DNA from: Streptomyces sp. Ru62
GTDB lineage: Bacteria; Actinomycetota; Actinomycetes; Streptomycetales; Streptomycetaceae
Assembly (NCBI RefSeq): GCF_002920615.1
Contig: NZ_PQSU01000004.1
Location: 1-64,000, forward strand
Direction of reading: 5' to 3'
Length of the DNA: 64,000 nt
Shown: piece by piece, positions 26,273-36,324 of the stretch
How the letters are laid out: every line of letters starts with the position of its first letter
Position numbering within the stretch: position 1 is the stretch's first letter
Program-made: the position numbers and the translations under genes
The notes under the pieces: generated by a model
The model's database searches: none
The model's input: only the letters and a program-made list of their open reading frames with translations
What the model was told of the DNA's origin: nothing

Positions 26273-26446
26273 ATGCCTGCGAGCATCCTTGAGGAGGTCG
26301 GCCACCTCCTCGGTGCGGCGTTGATACGGGATACGACCACCCGGCTGAGCTGCCCTTCCTGCGGTTCCGCGCATGTGGCGCAGGTCCTCGGCGACAACGG
26401 CGGAATCTCCTACGTGTGCACGGCCTGCGGCCACAGCTGGAGCTGA
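26273..26446 (+). CDS. 57-residue zinc-ribbon protein
   Basis: A small protein with two CxxC knuckles, SCPSCGSAH and VCTACGHSWS, spaced as in a treble-clef or rubredoxin-like zinc ribbon. GGAGGGAG lies just before the ATG. It is 4 bp ahead of another CxxC protein and 70 bp after the efflux gene. The short N-terminal helix (SILEEVGHLLGAALI) might bind a partner. It could be a transcription- or translation-associated zinc ribbon; function is not known to me. Confidence 0.75.
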   Translation: MPASILEEVGHLLGAALIRDTTTRLSCPSCGSAHVAQVLGDNGGISYVCTACGHSWS

Positions 26447-26449
26447 TCG

Positions 26450-26683
26450 ATGGGTGCACACAGGCGAAAGTGCGACTGGTGCGGGAGCGGTACCCCGATC
26501 GTGCGTGACATGGAGCCGATCAATCCCGATTACCAGTACTGGTGCGAGGAATGCGCGCGGGCGCTGATCATAAAAGGCGACCCGATCGAGACATACCGGG
26601 AACTGGAGGGCGAGCCGATCTACGGCCGCCTCCTGGAGGAGCACTGCACGCTCAAGAGGTTCTACCAGTTCGTCACGGCTTGA
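26450..26683 (+). CDS. 77-residue CxxC protein
   Basis: A small soluble protein with KCDWCGSG near the N-terminus and WCEECARAL 25 residues later, a second candidate zinc ribbon. The acidic, aromatic C-terminal half (ETYRELEGEPIYGRLLEE) is predicted helical. It begins 4 bp after the preceding zinc-ribbon gene, so the two are surely co-transcribed. Its end overlaps the convergent GT87-like gene by 11 bp. Base composition is lower in GC than neighbouring genes, for example the ATAAAAGG stretch near 26570. Function unknown. Confidence 0.75.
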   Translation: MGAHRRKCDWCGSGTPIVRDMEPINPDYQYWCEECARALIIKGDPIETYRELEGEPIYGRLLEEHCTLKRFYQFVTA

Positions 26684-27884
26684 CGCGGACTCCGCCCGGC
26701 CCGGCCTTCGGCAACGATGTCCGGGCCAGCGCGAGGAAGGCGGCGCCGACGCCCCCGTAGACGGTCGACAGCGCCAACTCCGTGCTCGACTGGTGCAGTT
26801 CCGGCCGCCCGGTCCCGTGCGGCACCCACCAGGGGGCGTACGAGCAGAACACCAGCAGGGTGCCCAGGGCCGCCGTCCGCTGCCCGCGCGTCCACAGCAG
26901 CAGCACCAGCGGCACGCACCACACCCAGTGGTGGGTCCACGAGACCGGGCTGATCAGCAGGGCGGTGACCGCGCAGACGCACACCGCCCAGGCCCGCTGC
27001 CCCAGCAACTCCGCCCGGACGGCCACGGCGAGGCCCAGGACGGCCGCCACAGCCACGCAGACCATCCAGAGGGCTCCCGGCTCGGGTGTGTGCAGAAGGC
27101 GGGCCGCGACGCCGCGCAGGGCCTGATTGGCGGTGTCCTCGGCACGCCCGACCCGGCCGGCGCGGAACAGCATCTCCGTCCAGAACCGCCAGGAGTCGTA
27201 CGGCAGGACGGCCGCCGCCAGCAGCGTCGCCCCGGCGAACGCGACGGCCGCCCCGCGCGCGTGCCGCAGCCAGGGCTCCCCGTGACCGCCCCTCAGGCGG
27301 GCCACCAGGCCCGTGGCCAGCAGGAACACCGGGAACAGCGCGGGCGTCAGCTTGACGGCCGCGGCCAGCCCGAGGCCCACCCCCGTCCAGCGGTCGAACC
27401 CGCCGGCGGGGCGGCGGGTCAGGTCCCACAGCACCAGGACGGCCAGCAGCAGGTTGATCTGGCCGTAGCGCACGGTCGTCCACACCGGCTCGCACCACAC
27501 GGCCGTCGCCGCGACCCACCACACGGTCTCCACGCGCGCGTGGCCGACGAGTTTCAGCGAGAGCCGGACGAAGACCACCAGCAGCGCGAGGTTCCCGGCC
27601 GTCGCCAGCGCCCGCAGGAGCGCGGTGTCCAGCAGGGGCAGCGGGGTGAACAGCAGGGCGGCGAACGGCGGGTAGGTGGTGGGCAGGTGTGCGGCCGTCG
27701 CGCGCAGCGCGTACAGGTCACCGCCGGCGCGTACGGTGGCTCCCTCGGCGCGGTAGACCATCAGATCGATCATGGACACGTGTGCCGCCCGCTGAGCCGC
27801 CCAGAAGGCCGCGAAGGACGCCAGGCACACGCCCAGCGCGACCGGGACCCTGTGGTGGGCTGAGGGTGACACGATCACGGCCAT
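26673..27884 (-). CDS. GT87/DUF2029 polyprenyl-phosphate-mannose-type membrane glycosyltransferase
   Basis: A 403-residue polytopic protein with about ten hydrophobic segments. The first extracytoplasmic loop contains IDLMVYRAEGATVRAGGDLY with the conserved acidic residue of GT-C enzymes, and TTYPPFAALLF and WTHHWVWCVPLVLLL are hallmark DUF2029 stretches. Family members such as PimE transfer mannose from polyprenyl-phosphate to lipids or glycans outside the membrane. The start is taken at 27884, where TAATGT precedes by 8 nt without a ribosome site; 27896 is an alternative. Confidence 0.83.
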   Translation of the reverse strand: MAVIVSPSAHHRVPVALGVCLASFAAFWAAQRAAHVSMIDLMVYRAEGATVRAGGDLYALRATAAHLPTTYPPFAALLFTPLPLLDTALLRALATAGNLALLVVFVRLSLKLVGHARVETVWWVAATAVWCEPVWTTVRYGQINLLLAVLVLWDLTRRPAGGFDRWTGVGLGLAAAVKLTPALFPVFLLATGLVARLRGGHGEPWLRHARGAAVAFAGATLLAAAVLPYDSWRFWTEMLFRAGRVGRAEDTANQALRGVAARLLHTPEPGALWMVCVAVAAVLGLAVAVRAELLGQRAWAVCVCAVTALLISPVSWTHHWVWCVPLVLLLWTRGQRTAALGTLLVFCSYAPWWVPHGTGRPELHQSSTELALSTVYGGVGAAFLALARTSLPKAGPGGVRVKP

Positions 27885-27999
27885 GAAAACCGACATTAGC
27901 GGGCGAATCGGTGCGGAGCTGAAACCGATTTTGTGCTGCGCCCTCCGCCCTGTAATGTTTACGTCGTCGCCGGGGGAACCGGGCGAAACAACAGAACAA

Positions 28000-28072
28000 G
28001 GGGCTATAGCTCAGTTGGTAGAGCGCCTGCATGGCATGCAGGAGGTCAGGAGTTCAATTCTCCTTAGCTCCA
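28000..28072 (+). tRNA. tRNA-Ala (anticodon GGC), copy 2
   Basis: All 73 nt are identical to the copy at 23394-23466, with the same GGC anticodon and no encoded CCA. Flanking sequence differs on both sides after one or two bases. A TAATGTTTAC stretch upstream (near 27952) probably belongs to its promoter. Confidence 0.97.
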
Positions 28073-28080
28073 CAGAAGTC

Positions 28081-28114
28081 GAAGGCGGACCATCCCGACG
28101 GATGGTCCGCCTTC
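28081..28114 (+). terminator. tRNA-Ala copy 2 terminator
   Basis: A perfect 15-bp stem (28081-28095 with 28100-28114) closes on the tetraloop CGAC, 8 bp after the tRNA. Confidence 0.88.
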
Positions 28115-28191
28115 GGCGTGTTGCGACACGGCGTGGCCGGGCGAACGGGGCGGGCCACCCCGTACGGGTGACCCGCCCCCTTCGCGTGTGC

Positions 28192-29802
28192 TCAGCGGCC
28201 GAGCGCGCGCCGGCCGCGGCCCTGGGAGAGGACCGGCAGGTTGCGCGACGGCGCCTGTCCGCGCGTGTCCTCCTCGATGCGCAGGGCCAGTGCCGGGCAG
28301 CGGCGCACCGCGCGCAGCGCCTTGGCCTCCGCGTAGCGCGGCACCTGTGCCTGGGCCACCGTCGGGAAGCCGTCGGCGCCGAGCTCGAACACCTCCGGGA
28401 GGATGTCCGCGCACAGCCCGTGCCCCCGGCAGAGCGTCCAGTCGACGTAGATCTTCTGGCGGCTGGCGCCGGTCTCCGCGGGCTCTGCGCCGCCCGGCAC
28501 GCCCGTGGGGGCCCTGCCCCCCTCGAAGAGCGGCAGGACGCCCTCCACGGGCCGTCCGCAGCCGTTCCCGAGGACGTGCGCGGCCAGGTCGTCGGTGAAC
28601 GCCTTGATGGTCGACTCCAGGAACATCGCCGAGCCGTCCGGGTGCGAACACGCCCCGCGCCGCTTCACGTTCTTGGCGACCTGCTTCAGCGCCTCCAGGG
28701 CAGCCGGTCCGCCGCCGTTCAGGATGTCCTCCAGCCCGCGCGCGGCGGCGGGAAGTCCCAGGTAGCAGGGCCCGCACTGGCCCGCGCTCTCCTCGGCCAG
28801 CCACTGTGCGACCCGCAGCGACTCGCCCAGCGGGCACGTCTCCTGGCTGATCGGCAGGATCGCGCCCGCGCCCAGCGAACCGCCCACCGCGTCCAGAGAG
28901 TTGCGGGAGACGATCGCCTCGTTGACGGTCGCCGCGTCGATCCACTTGCCGTGGTAGCCGCCGGTCAGCACGCCCTGCGGGACCGGCGGGGCGCCGGCCA
29001 GTTGCAGCACGTAGCGCAGCGGCACGCCCGTGGGGACCTCGATCACCATCGGACGGGCGACCGCGCCGGACACCGTGAGCATCACGGTGCCCGGTTCGTC
29101 GTACAGACCGGTGTTGCCGTAGCGCTCCGGTCCGATGCGGGCGGCGATGGCCAGCTGCGCGAACGTCTCCGCGTTGGACAGCAGCGTGGGCGCGCCGCCG
29201 ACGCCGCTCTGCGAGGCGCTGATCTTGCGGCCGGGCGGGATGGCCGGGCCGCCGTCGACGGAGCGGATCAGCGAGGCGGCGGCGCCGGTGACCATGCGCA
29301 CCGGATTGCGCTGCACCCACGCGCGCAGCGCCGATCTACGGCTGTTGCTCAGCCCGCGTTCGGCGAGCGCGGCCTCCATGGAGCGCTGCGTGGACTCCCG
29401 GGTGACGCCGATGACGAGCGTGCGGGCGCCGAGCGCCTCGGCGCACAGCAGCGCGCCGTCGAGGATGAGGTGCGGGGCGCGGTTGATCAGCACCGTGTCC
29501 TTGCGGCAGGCCGGTTCGTCCTCGCTGCCGTTGACCACGACGACCGGCCGCACCCCGCGCTTGATCGCCGACTCGGCGACCGAGCGCAGCTTCTTGTGGA
29601 AGGGGAAGCCGGCGCCGCCGCGGCCCTTGAGGTTGATGCTTTCGGCGAGCTGGGCGAGCTGCTCGCCGCCCAGCGGGTCGAGCGGCCCGTGCACCTTCAG
29701 GTGCATGGCCAGATCGAGCCGCTCCACAAGGTCGAAGCCCGACGTGAGCTGGGGAAGCCCGACCACGCGGACTTCGGGGACGTCGGGCAGGGCCTCGTTC
29801 AC
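28192..29802 (-). CDS. NuoF-like flavoprotein fused to a 3Fe-4S ferredoxin
   Basis: A 536-residue redox enzyme. Residues 55-330 resemble the NADH/FMN subunit of complex I: LKGRGGAGFPFHKK, VNGSEDEPACRKD, an SLBB-like region, then the N3-cluster region EESAGQCGPCYLG. In NuoF that motif is ESCGxCxPC; here the first Cys is Ala340, leaving C343, C346 and probably C385. The C-terminus (about 448-515) is a ferredoxin with C458-x2-H461-x2-C464 and C502-Pro, the 3Fe-4S pattern of P450-type ferredoxins. The GTG overlaps the stop of the heme protein gene (GTGA), so both are translated together. It probably moves electrons from NAD(P)H to the membrane partner. Confidence 0.85.
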   Translation of the reverse strand: MNEALPDVPEVRVVGLPQLTSGFDLVERLDLAMHLKVHGPLDPLGGEQLAQLAESINLKGRGGAGFPFHKKLRSVAESAIKRGVRPVVVVNGSEDEPACRKDTVLINRAPHLILDGALLCAEALGARTLVIGVTRESTQRSMEAALAERGLSNSRRSALRAWVQRNPVRMVTGAAASLIRSVDGGPAIPPGRKISASQSGVGGAPTLLSNAETFAQLAIAARIGPERYGNTGLYDEPGTVMLTVSGAVARPMVIEVPTGVPLRYVLQLAGAPPVPQGVLTGGYHGKWIDAATVNEAIVSRNSLDAVGGSLGAGAILPISQETCPLGESLRVAQWLAEESAGQCGPCYLGLPAAARGLEDILNGGGPAALEALKQVAKNVKRRGACSHPDGSAMFLESTIKAFTDDLAAHVLGNGCGRPVEGVLPLFEGGRAPTGVPGGAEPAETGASRQKIYVDWTLCRGHGLCADILPEVFELGADGFPTVAQAQVPRYAEAKALRAVRRCPALALRIEEDTRGQAPSRNLPVLSQGRGRRALGR

Positions 29803-31082
29803 TTAAAGCCTCCGGAAGGCGTGTTCCAGGGTTCGCCCGAGCCCGGTGTCTCGTAGGACGAGCCGGGCAGCGTTTCGGTGGCGGGACCGCTGTTGAACGT
29901 GTCACCCGGGTTGTACGTGCCGTAGAGGCCGTTTGTCTCACCGGTGTCGTACACGTCACTTCCGCCGTATCCGGGTGTGCCCGGATTGCCGTAGACCGGG
30001 ATGGTGTATCCGGTGTCCTGGAGCGGGTCGTAGGCGGACGGCGGGGCCTCGCCGACCGGCGGCGGGGACGGGATCGGCCAGCTGCCCGAGGTGCTGGACG
30101 GGCCGTCGACGCGCGGGATGGCCTCCGTGGGGCGCAGGTCCGTCGGCACGTCCATGCGGGCGGTCTGGTCGGCCATGTAGGGCTGCTGGGGGCGGCCCGG
30201 CGTGGAGACCGCTCGGTAGGCCGCCGCGAAGCCGGAGTCGGGCTCGGCGGCGGGGGTGGCCGGGGTCTGGTAGAGCGGGGACGCCACCGTCCCGGCGGAC
30301 GCCGTGCGGGGATCGCGCCGGCTCTCGAAGCCGGGCAGCACCGACTCGGCCACCCGCGAGCGGCTCGCGTCCAGCTCGTCGAGTCCGGGCCGCTCCGAGC
30401 TGCCGAACAGGGCCACCAGCCGGTCGGCGACCTTCCGCTTGACCGGGCGCGGCGCGGCGCGCAGCGCCAGGGCGCCCATCACGCCGAGCAGGGACAGGCT
30501 GTAGAGGATCACGAAGACCGGCTTGGCCGAGCGACCCGCGTAGAGGCCGTGGATCAGCGCCGCGCACCAGGCCGGGTAGGCCAGCATGTGCATGGCCCGC
30601 CAGCGGGCGGCGACCGGGGCCGGGGTGGCGAAATTGCTGCGCAGGGCGCCGGTGATGCCCACGAAGACCATCAGCAGGCCCGCGAGCGAGCCCAGTCCGA
30701 TCAGGCCGGCGATTCCGGAGACGCCGAGCGAGAACGGAATGATCGCGGCGATCAGCTTCGTGTGGCCGAGCGCGATCTTCGTGGTGATGTGCAGCAACAG
30801 GAACGCGATCGATGCGACCGCGGTCGTCCGGTGCACCGCCTGGCCGATGATCCGCTGGCGCGTGTTGAGGAAGATCCGGTCCTGGGCGAACAGGCCCCAG
30901 ATCACCGAGCAGCTCAGCGAGACGAGGGACAGCACGCCCGCGCCGAAGTTCAAGAACTCGCGGAACTGGCTGCCTCCGACCAGCACGACCACGGGTATGA
31001 GCAGCAGGACGACAGCGGACGCCACCCCATAGGCCGAGCGGCCCGGTTTGGGGAGCGAGCTGGTACTACGACGAGGGTTCAT
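29799..31082 (-). CDS. Di-heme b-type membrane protein (ferric-reductase-like/cytochrome b) with long cytoplasmic tail
   Basis: A 427-residue protein with about six membrane helices in the first 215 residues. Two His pairs suit two b hemes: H84-x13-H98 and H165-x12-H178, spaced as in ferric-reductase and NOX domains. Residues 225-427 form a Pro/Gly/Ser/Tyr-rich disordered tail ending in YGxYNPGDTF-like stretches. CGGAG lies 9 nt before the ATG. It is upstream of and overlaps the NuoF-ferredoxin gene by 4 nt. There is no FAD/NAD reductase domain in this protein, so the flavoprotein encoded next is the likely electron source. Confidence 0.85.
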   Translation of the reverse strand: MNPRRSTSSLPKPGRSAYGVASAVVLLLIPVVVLVGGSQFREFLNFGAGVLSLVSLSCSVIWGLFAQDRIFLNTRQRIIGQAVHRTTAVASIAFLLLHITTKIALGHTKLIAAIIPFSLGVSGIAGLIGLGSLAGLLMVFVGITGALRSNFATPAPVAARWRAMHMLAYPAWCAALIHGLYAGRSAKPVFVILYSLSLLGVMGALALRAAPRPVKRKVADRLVALFGSSERPGLDELDASRSRVAESVLPGFESRRDPRTASAGTVASPLYQTPATPAAEPDSGFAAAYRAVSTPGRPQQPYMADQTARMDVPTDLRPTEAIPRVDGPSSTSGSWPIPSPPPVGEAPPSAYDPLQDTGYTIPVYGNPGTPGYGGSDVYDTGETNGLYGTYNPGDTFNSGPATETLPGSSYETPGSGEPWNTPSGGFK

Positions 31083-31333
31083 GGGGGCAACTCCGAGCAG
31101 TTTCGGGAAAGCGGTCCCGCTGCCGCACTCTAAGTGGCGCCATACCGATCAGTACGGGGTTTGAGTTATTGCGTTGTTATCAACGGACCATGCGACTGGG
31201 GGAGGTGTCCCATAGGGGACGTTACGCGAAGTAATCGTTGACCTTCGTTCAGTTCCGGCGGGCTTCGTGACATGTCCACCAGGGATACGGAAGCGCCTCG
31301 CGGCTTGCTCAAGGGCTGCGGTACCCTAACGCC
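31083..31333. promoter_or_regulatory. Divergent promoter region, heme protein operon and leuS
   Basis: About 250 bp without a gene. It contains an operator-like palindrome CGTTG-TTAT-CAACG (31172-31185) on the heme-operon side and the leuS leader promoter at its right end, where TACCCT (31322-31327) lies 6 nt before the leader-peptide ATG. Confidence 0.55.
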
Positions 31334-31372
31334 ATGCGTGCCGTACGCCTTCTGCTTAGCGGGCCGCGCTGA
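31334..31372 (+). CDS. Leader peptide of the leuS attenuator
   Basis: A 12-codon ORF encoding [12 protein letters not shown] and ending in TGA. Codons 6-8 are CTT CTG CTT, three consecutive leucines, two of them with the CTT codon that Streptomyces rarely uses. TACCCT ends 6 nt before the ATG, so the message is probably leaderless and the peptide would be translated from the first nucleotide. Placement before alternative hairpins and a U-tract terminator fits attenuation by ribosome stalling at Leu codons. Confidence 0.72.
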   Translation: MRAVRLLLSGPR

Positions 31373-31443
31373 TCAGTACCGACCCCGGTCCACCCGTGAG
31401 GTCGGCATCGGCGCGGCGTCCCCTCCTGTGCGAGGGGTTTTTT
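31363..31443 (+). promoter_or_regulatory. leuS transcription attenuator
   Basis: Three pairings are visible. GCCGCGC (31363-31369, within the end of the leader ORF) complements GCGCGGC (31411-31417). CCGACC (31379-31384) complements GGTCGG (31400-31405). The terminator stem CCCCTC/GAGGGG (31420-31425 with 31432-31437) is followed by six T. A ribosome stalled on the Leu codons would change which of these form. Which pairings exclude the terminator is inference. Confidence 0.62.
31420..31443 (+). terminator. Intrinsic terminator inside the leuS leader
   Basis: Six-bp stem CCCCTC/GAGGGG, loop CTGTGC, then TTTTTT. A run of six T is rare in this GC-rich sequence. It lies 57 bp upstream of the leuS ATG. 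Confidence 0.82.
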
Positions 31444-31499
31444 CGTTTCTTTGGATGTCACAGCCGCAGGCAGAGACGATCGATGGAGCTTTGAGGATC

Positions 31500-34379
<2,880 letters not shown>

Positions 34380-34417
34380 CAACCGGAGGGTTTTCGCCGG
34401 CTCGGGGTAGTCCCCTA

Positions 34418-34458
34418 CGGGCAGGTTCGGGGTTCTTGCGGAACTCCGGACCTGCCCG
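34418..34458 (+). terminator. leuS terminator
   Basis: An 18-bp stem with two G-U pairs (34418-34435 with 34441-34458) and loop TTGCG, 38 bp after the leuS stop. Confidence 0.82.
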
Positions 34459-34516
34459 CTGCGTTTACCGTGGAGAGCACAGCGGCTTGTGCCGTGCCGG
34501 CCGGAGGAGGAGCGTC

Positions 34517-35254
34517 ATGGAAGTCGTGCTGACCGTGTTCGCCCTGCTCTTCCTGCTGTTCGTCGCCCTGGGCGCGTACGCCACGGTCAAGGCGGTCGGC
34601 GCCGCCAAGCGCGGCGTGGACCGGACCATCGCGCAGGCCCGCCGCACCGTCGAGGACCACACCCTGCGCGCCAAGTCCTTCGCGCAGATCGGACCCGCCG
34701 GGGAGATCGCCCAGCTGCGGCTCGCGCTGCGCACGTCCATGCGCGCCACACAGGACGCGCTGCACGCGGGCGCGGCGGAGGACGAGTCGCTGAAGGAGTC
34801 CCTCGGCCTCTTCGAACGGCTCAGCGCACACGGACACGAGCTGGACGCCGACCTCAAGCGTCTGGAGTCCGAGCCGGACCGGGCCACGCTCACCGCGCGC
34901 CTGCCCGAACTGCGCAGCCGCACCGAGCGGATCACCAAGTCGGCCGACTCCCTGCGCTGGGCCGTCCGCGATCGGGCCCGCCGCTTCGCCGACGACGATC
35001 TGGGCACCCTCAGCGCGCAGATCGACATCGAAGCGGACGCCCTGCGCCACTGGACGCGGTCCGAGCCCGGCCAGGCGCCCCCGCCGTGGCCCGACGCACC
35101 CGCCACCGCCGACGGCCGGACCACGGACCAGGCCTGGCCCAACGCCGCCGGGGCACCCGCCGCCGAGGAGCCGGCTCCCGAGGCGATCGCCCCGCCGTCC
35201 TGGCGCCCCACCGCCCCATGGCAGAAGAAGCCCCGCCCCGAGAGCACCACATGA
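34517..35254 (+). CDS. N-terminally anchored coiled-coil protein
   Basis: A 245-residue protein of unknown function. An N-terminal membrane helix (VVLTVFALLFLLFVALGAYATV, residues 3-24) lacks a cleavage site. It is followed by a charged helical region to about residue 180, with Leu/Ala heptads suggesting coiled coil, then a Pro/Ala-rich tail with PPxW motifs. GGAGGAGG precedes the ATG. It sits alone between leuS and the degV-like gene. It could be a structural or division-associated factor; nothing more specific is supported. Confidence 0.75.
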   Translation: MEVVLTVFALLFLLFVALGAYATVKAVGAAKRGVDRTIAQARRTVEDHTLRAKSFAQIGPAGEIAQLRLALRTSMRATQDALHAGAAEDESLKESLGLFERLSAHGHELDADLKRLESEPDRATLTARLPELRSRTERITKSADSLRWAVRDRARRFADDDLGTLSAQIDIEADALRHWTRSEPGQAPPPWPDAPATADGRTTDQAWPNAAGAPAAEEPAPEAIAPPSWRPTAPWQKKPRPESTT

Positions 35255-35326
35255 GCGAGCCCCACCCGGGCCGCGGGACAGGGGCCGGGCTGCCGAGTGA
35301 GCACTACGCCAGGTAACCTCCAGCTC

Positions 35327-36172
35327 ATGTCCCGCCATGTCGCGATCGTCACCGATTCAACGGCCTACCTGCCGCCCCGGGCGACGGAGCGTCACGGCAT
35401 CACCACGGTCCCGCTGACCGTGGTCCTCGGCGACCAGGCCCTGGAAGAGGGCACCGAGATCTCGACCCGCTCCCTGGCCCAGGCACTGCAGAAGCGACGC
35501 TCCGTCACCACGTCCCGCCCCAGCCCCCAGGTGTTCGCGGAGACCTACCGCAAGGTCGCCGAGTCCGGCGCGTGCGGCATCGTCTCCCTGCACCTGTCCG
35601 CCGAACTGTCCGGCACCTACGACGCGGCGGTCCTCGCGGCGCGCGAGGCACCGGTGCCCGTGCGGGTGGTGGACACCGGAATGGTCGCGATGGCGCTCGG
35701 CTTCTGCGCGCTCGCCGCGGCCCAGGCCGCGGAAGCGGGCGGCACGGTGGACGAAGCCGTCACGGCCGCCGAGAAGCGCGCCGACGGCACCTCCGCCTTC
35801 TTCTACGTCGACACCCTCGACTATCTGCGCCGTGGTGGCCGTATCGGAGCCGCGCAGGCACTGCTGGGCTCCGCGCTCGCCGTCAAACCCCTGCTCCAGC
35901 TGGACGGCGGCCGCATCGACCTGCTCGAAAAGGTCCGTACGGCGTCCAGGGCGATCGCGCGCCTGGAGGAACTGGCAGCCGAGCGGGCGGGCGGCGCCGA
36001 GGTCGACATCGCCGTCCACCATCTCGCCGCTCCCGACCGCGCCGCCGCGCTCGCCGACCGGCTGCGGGCGCGCGTCCCGGGCCTGGCGGACCTGCATGTC
36101 AGCGAGGTCGGAGCGGTGATCGGAGCGCACACCGGGCCCGGGCTGCTGGGCGCGGTCGTCTCGCCTCGCTGA
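35327..36172 (+). CDS. DegV family fatty-acid-binding protein
   Basis: A 281-residue two-domain protein beginning HVAIVTDSTAYLPP, the DegV signature, with TSRPSPQVF and LHLSAELSGTYDAA forming the lipid carboxylate site and YVDTLDYLRRGGRIG in domain two. In Firmicutes, FakB relatives present exogenous fatty acids to the kinase FakA; no fakA is visible here. The ATG at 35327 follows TAACCT by 7 nt with no ribosome site, suggesting leaderless expression. An upstream ATG in frame at 35297 is less likely. Confidence 0.9.
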   Translation: MSRHVAIVTDSTAYLPPRATERHGITTVPLTVVLGDQALEEGTEISTRSLAQALQKRRSVTTSRPSPQVFAETYRKVAESGACGIVSLHLSAELSGTYDAAVLAAREAPVPVRVVDTGMVAMALGFCALAAAQAAEAGGTVDEAVTAAEKRADGTSAFFYVDTLDYLRRGGRIGAAQALLGSALAVKPLLQLDGGRIDLLEKVRTASRAIARLEELAAERAGGAEVDIAVHHLAAPDRAAALADRLRARVPGLADLHVSEVGAVIGAHTGPGLLGAVVSPR

Positions 36173-36324
36173 CAACGGCGATCCCGGGTACGGCCTGGTT
36201 CCGTTGATCCCGAGGGCCGGCCCGTTTCACCCGTGTGAGTGGCGGGGTTTTCCACAACCAGGCGGTCGTCCACGGGAATTCACCAAGATCATCGCGATCG
36301 GGTGGAATGCCCCATCCTCGTCGC

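Noticed and set aside
23467..27999. Integrative element inserted at tRNA-Ala
   Set aside because: No integrase, excisionase or replication gene lies between the two tRNAs, and both tRNAs are complete.
31334..31499. T-box riboswitch before leuS
   Set aside because: No T-box sequence or specifier-loop architecture is visible. A Leu-rich leader ORF with a terminator explains the region better.
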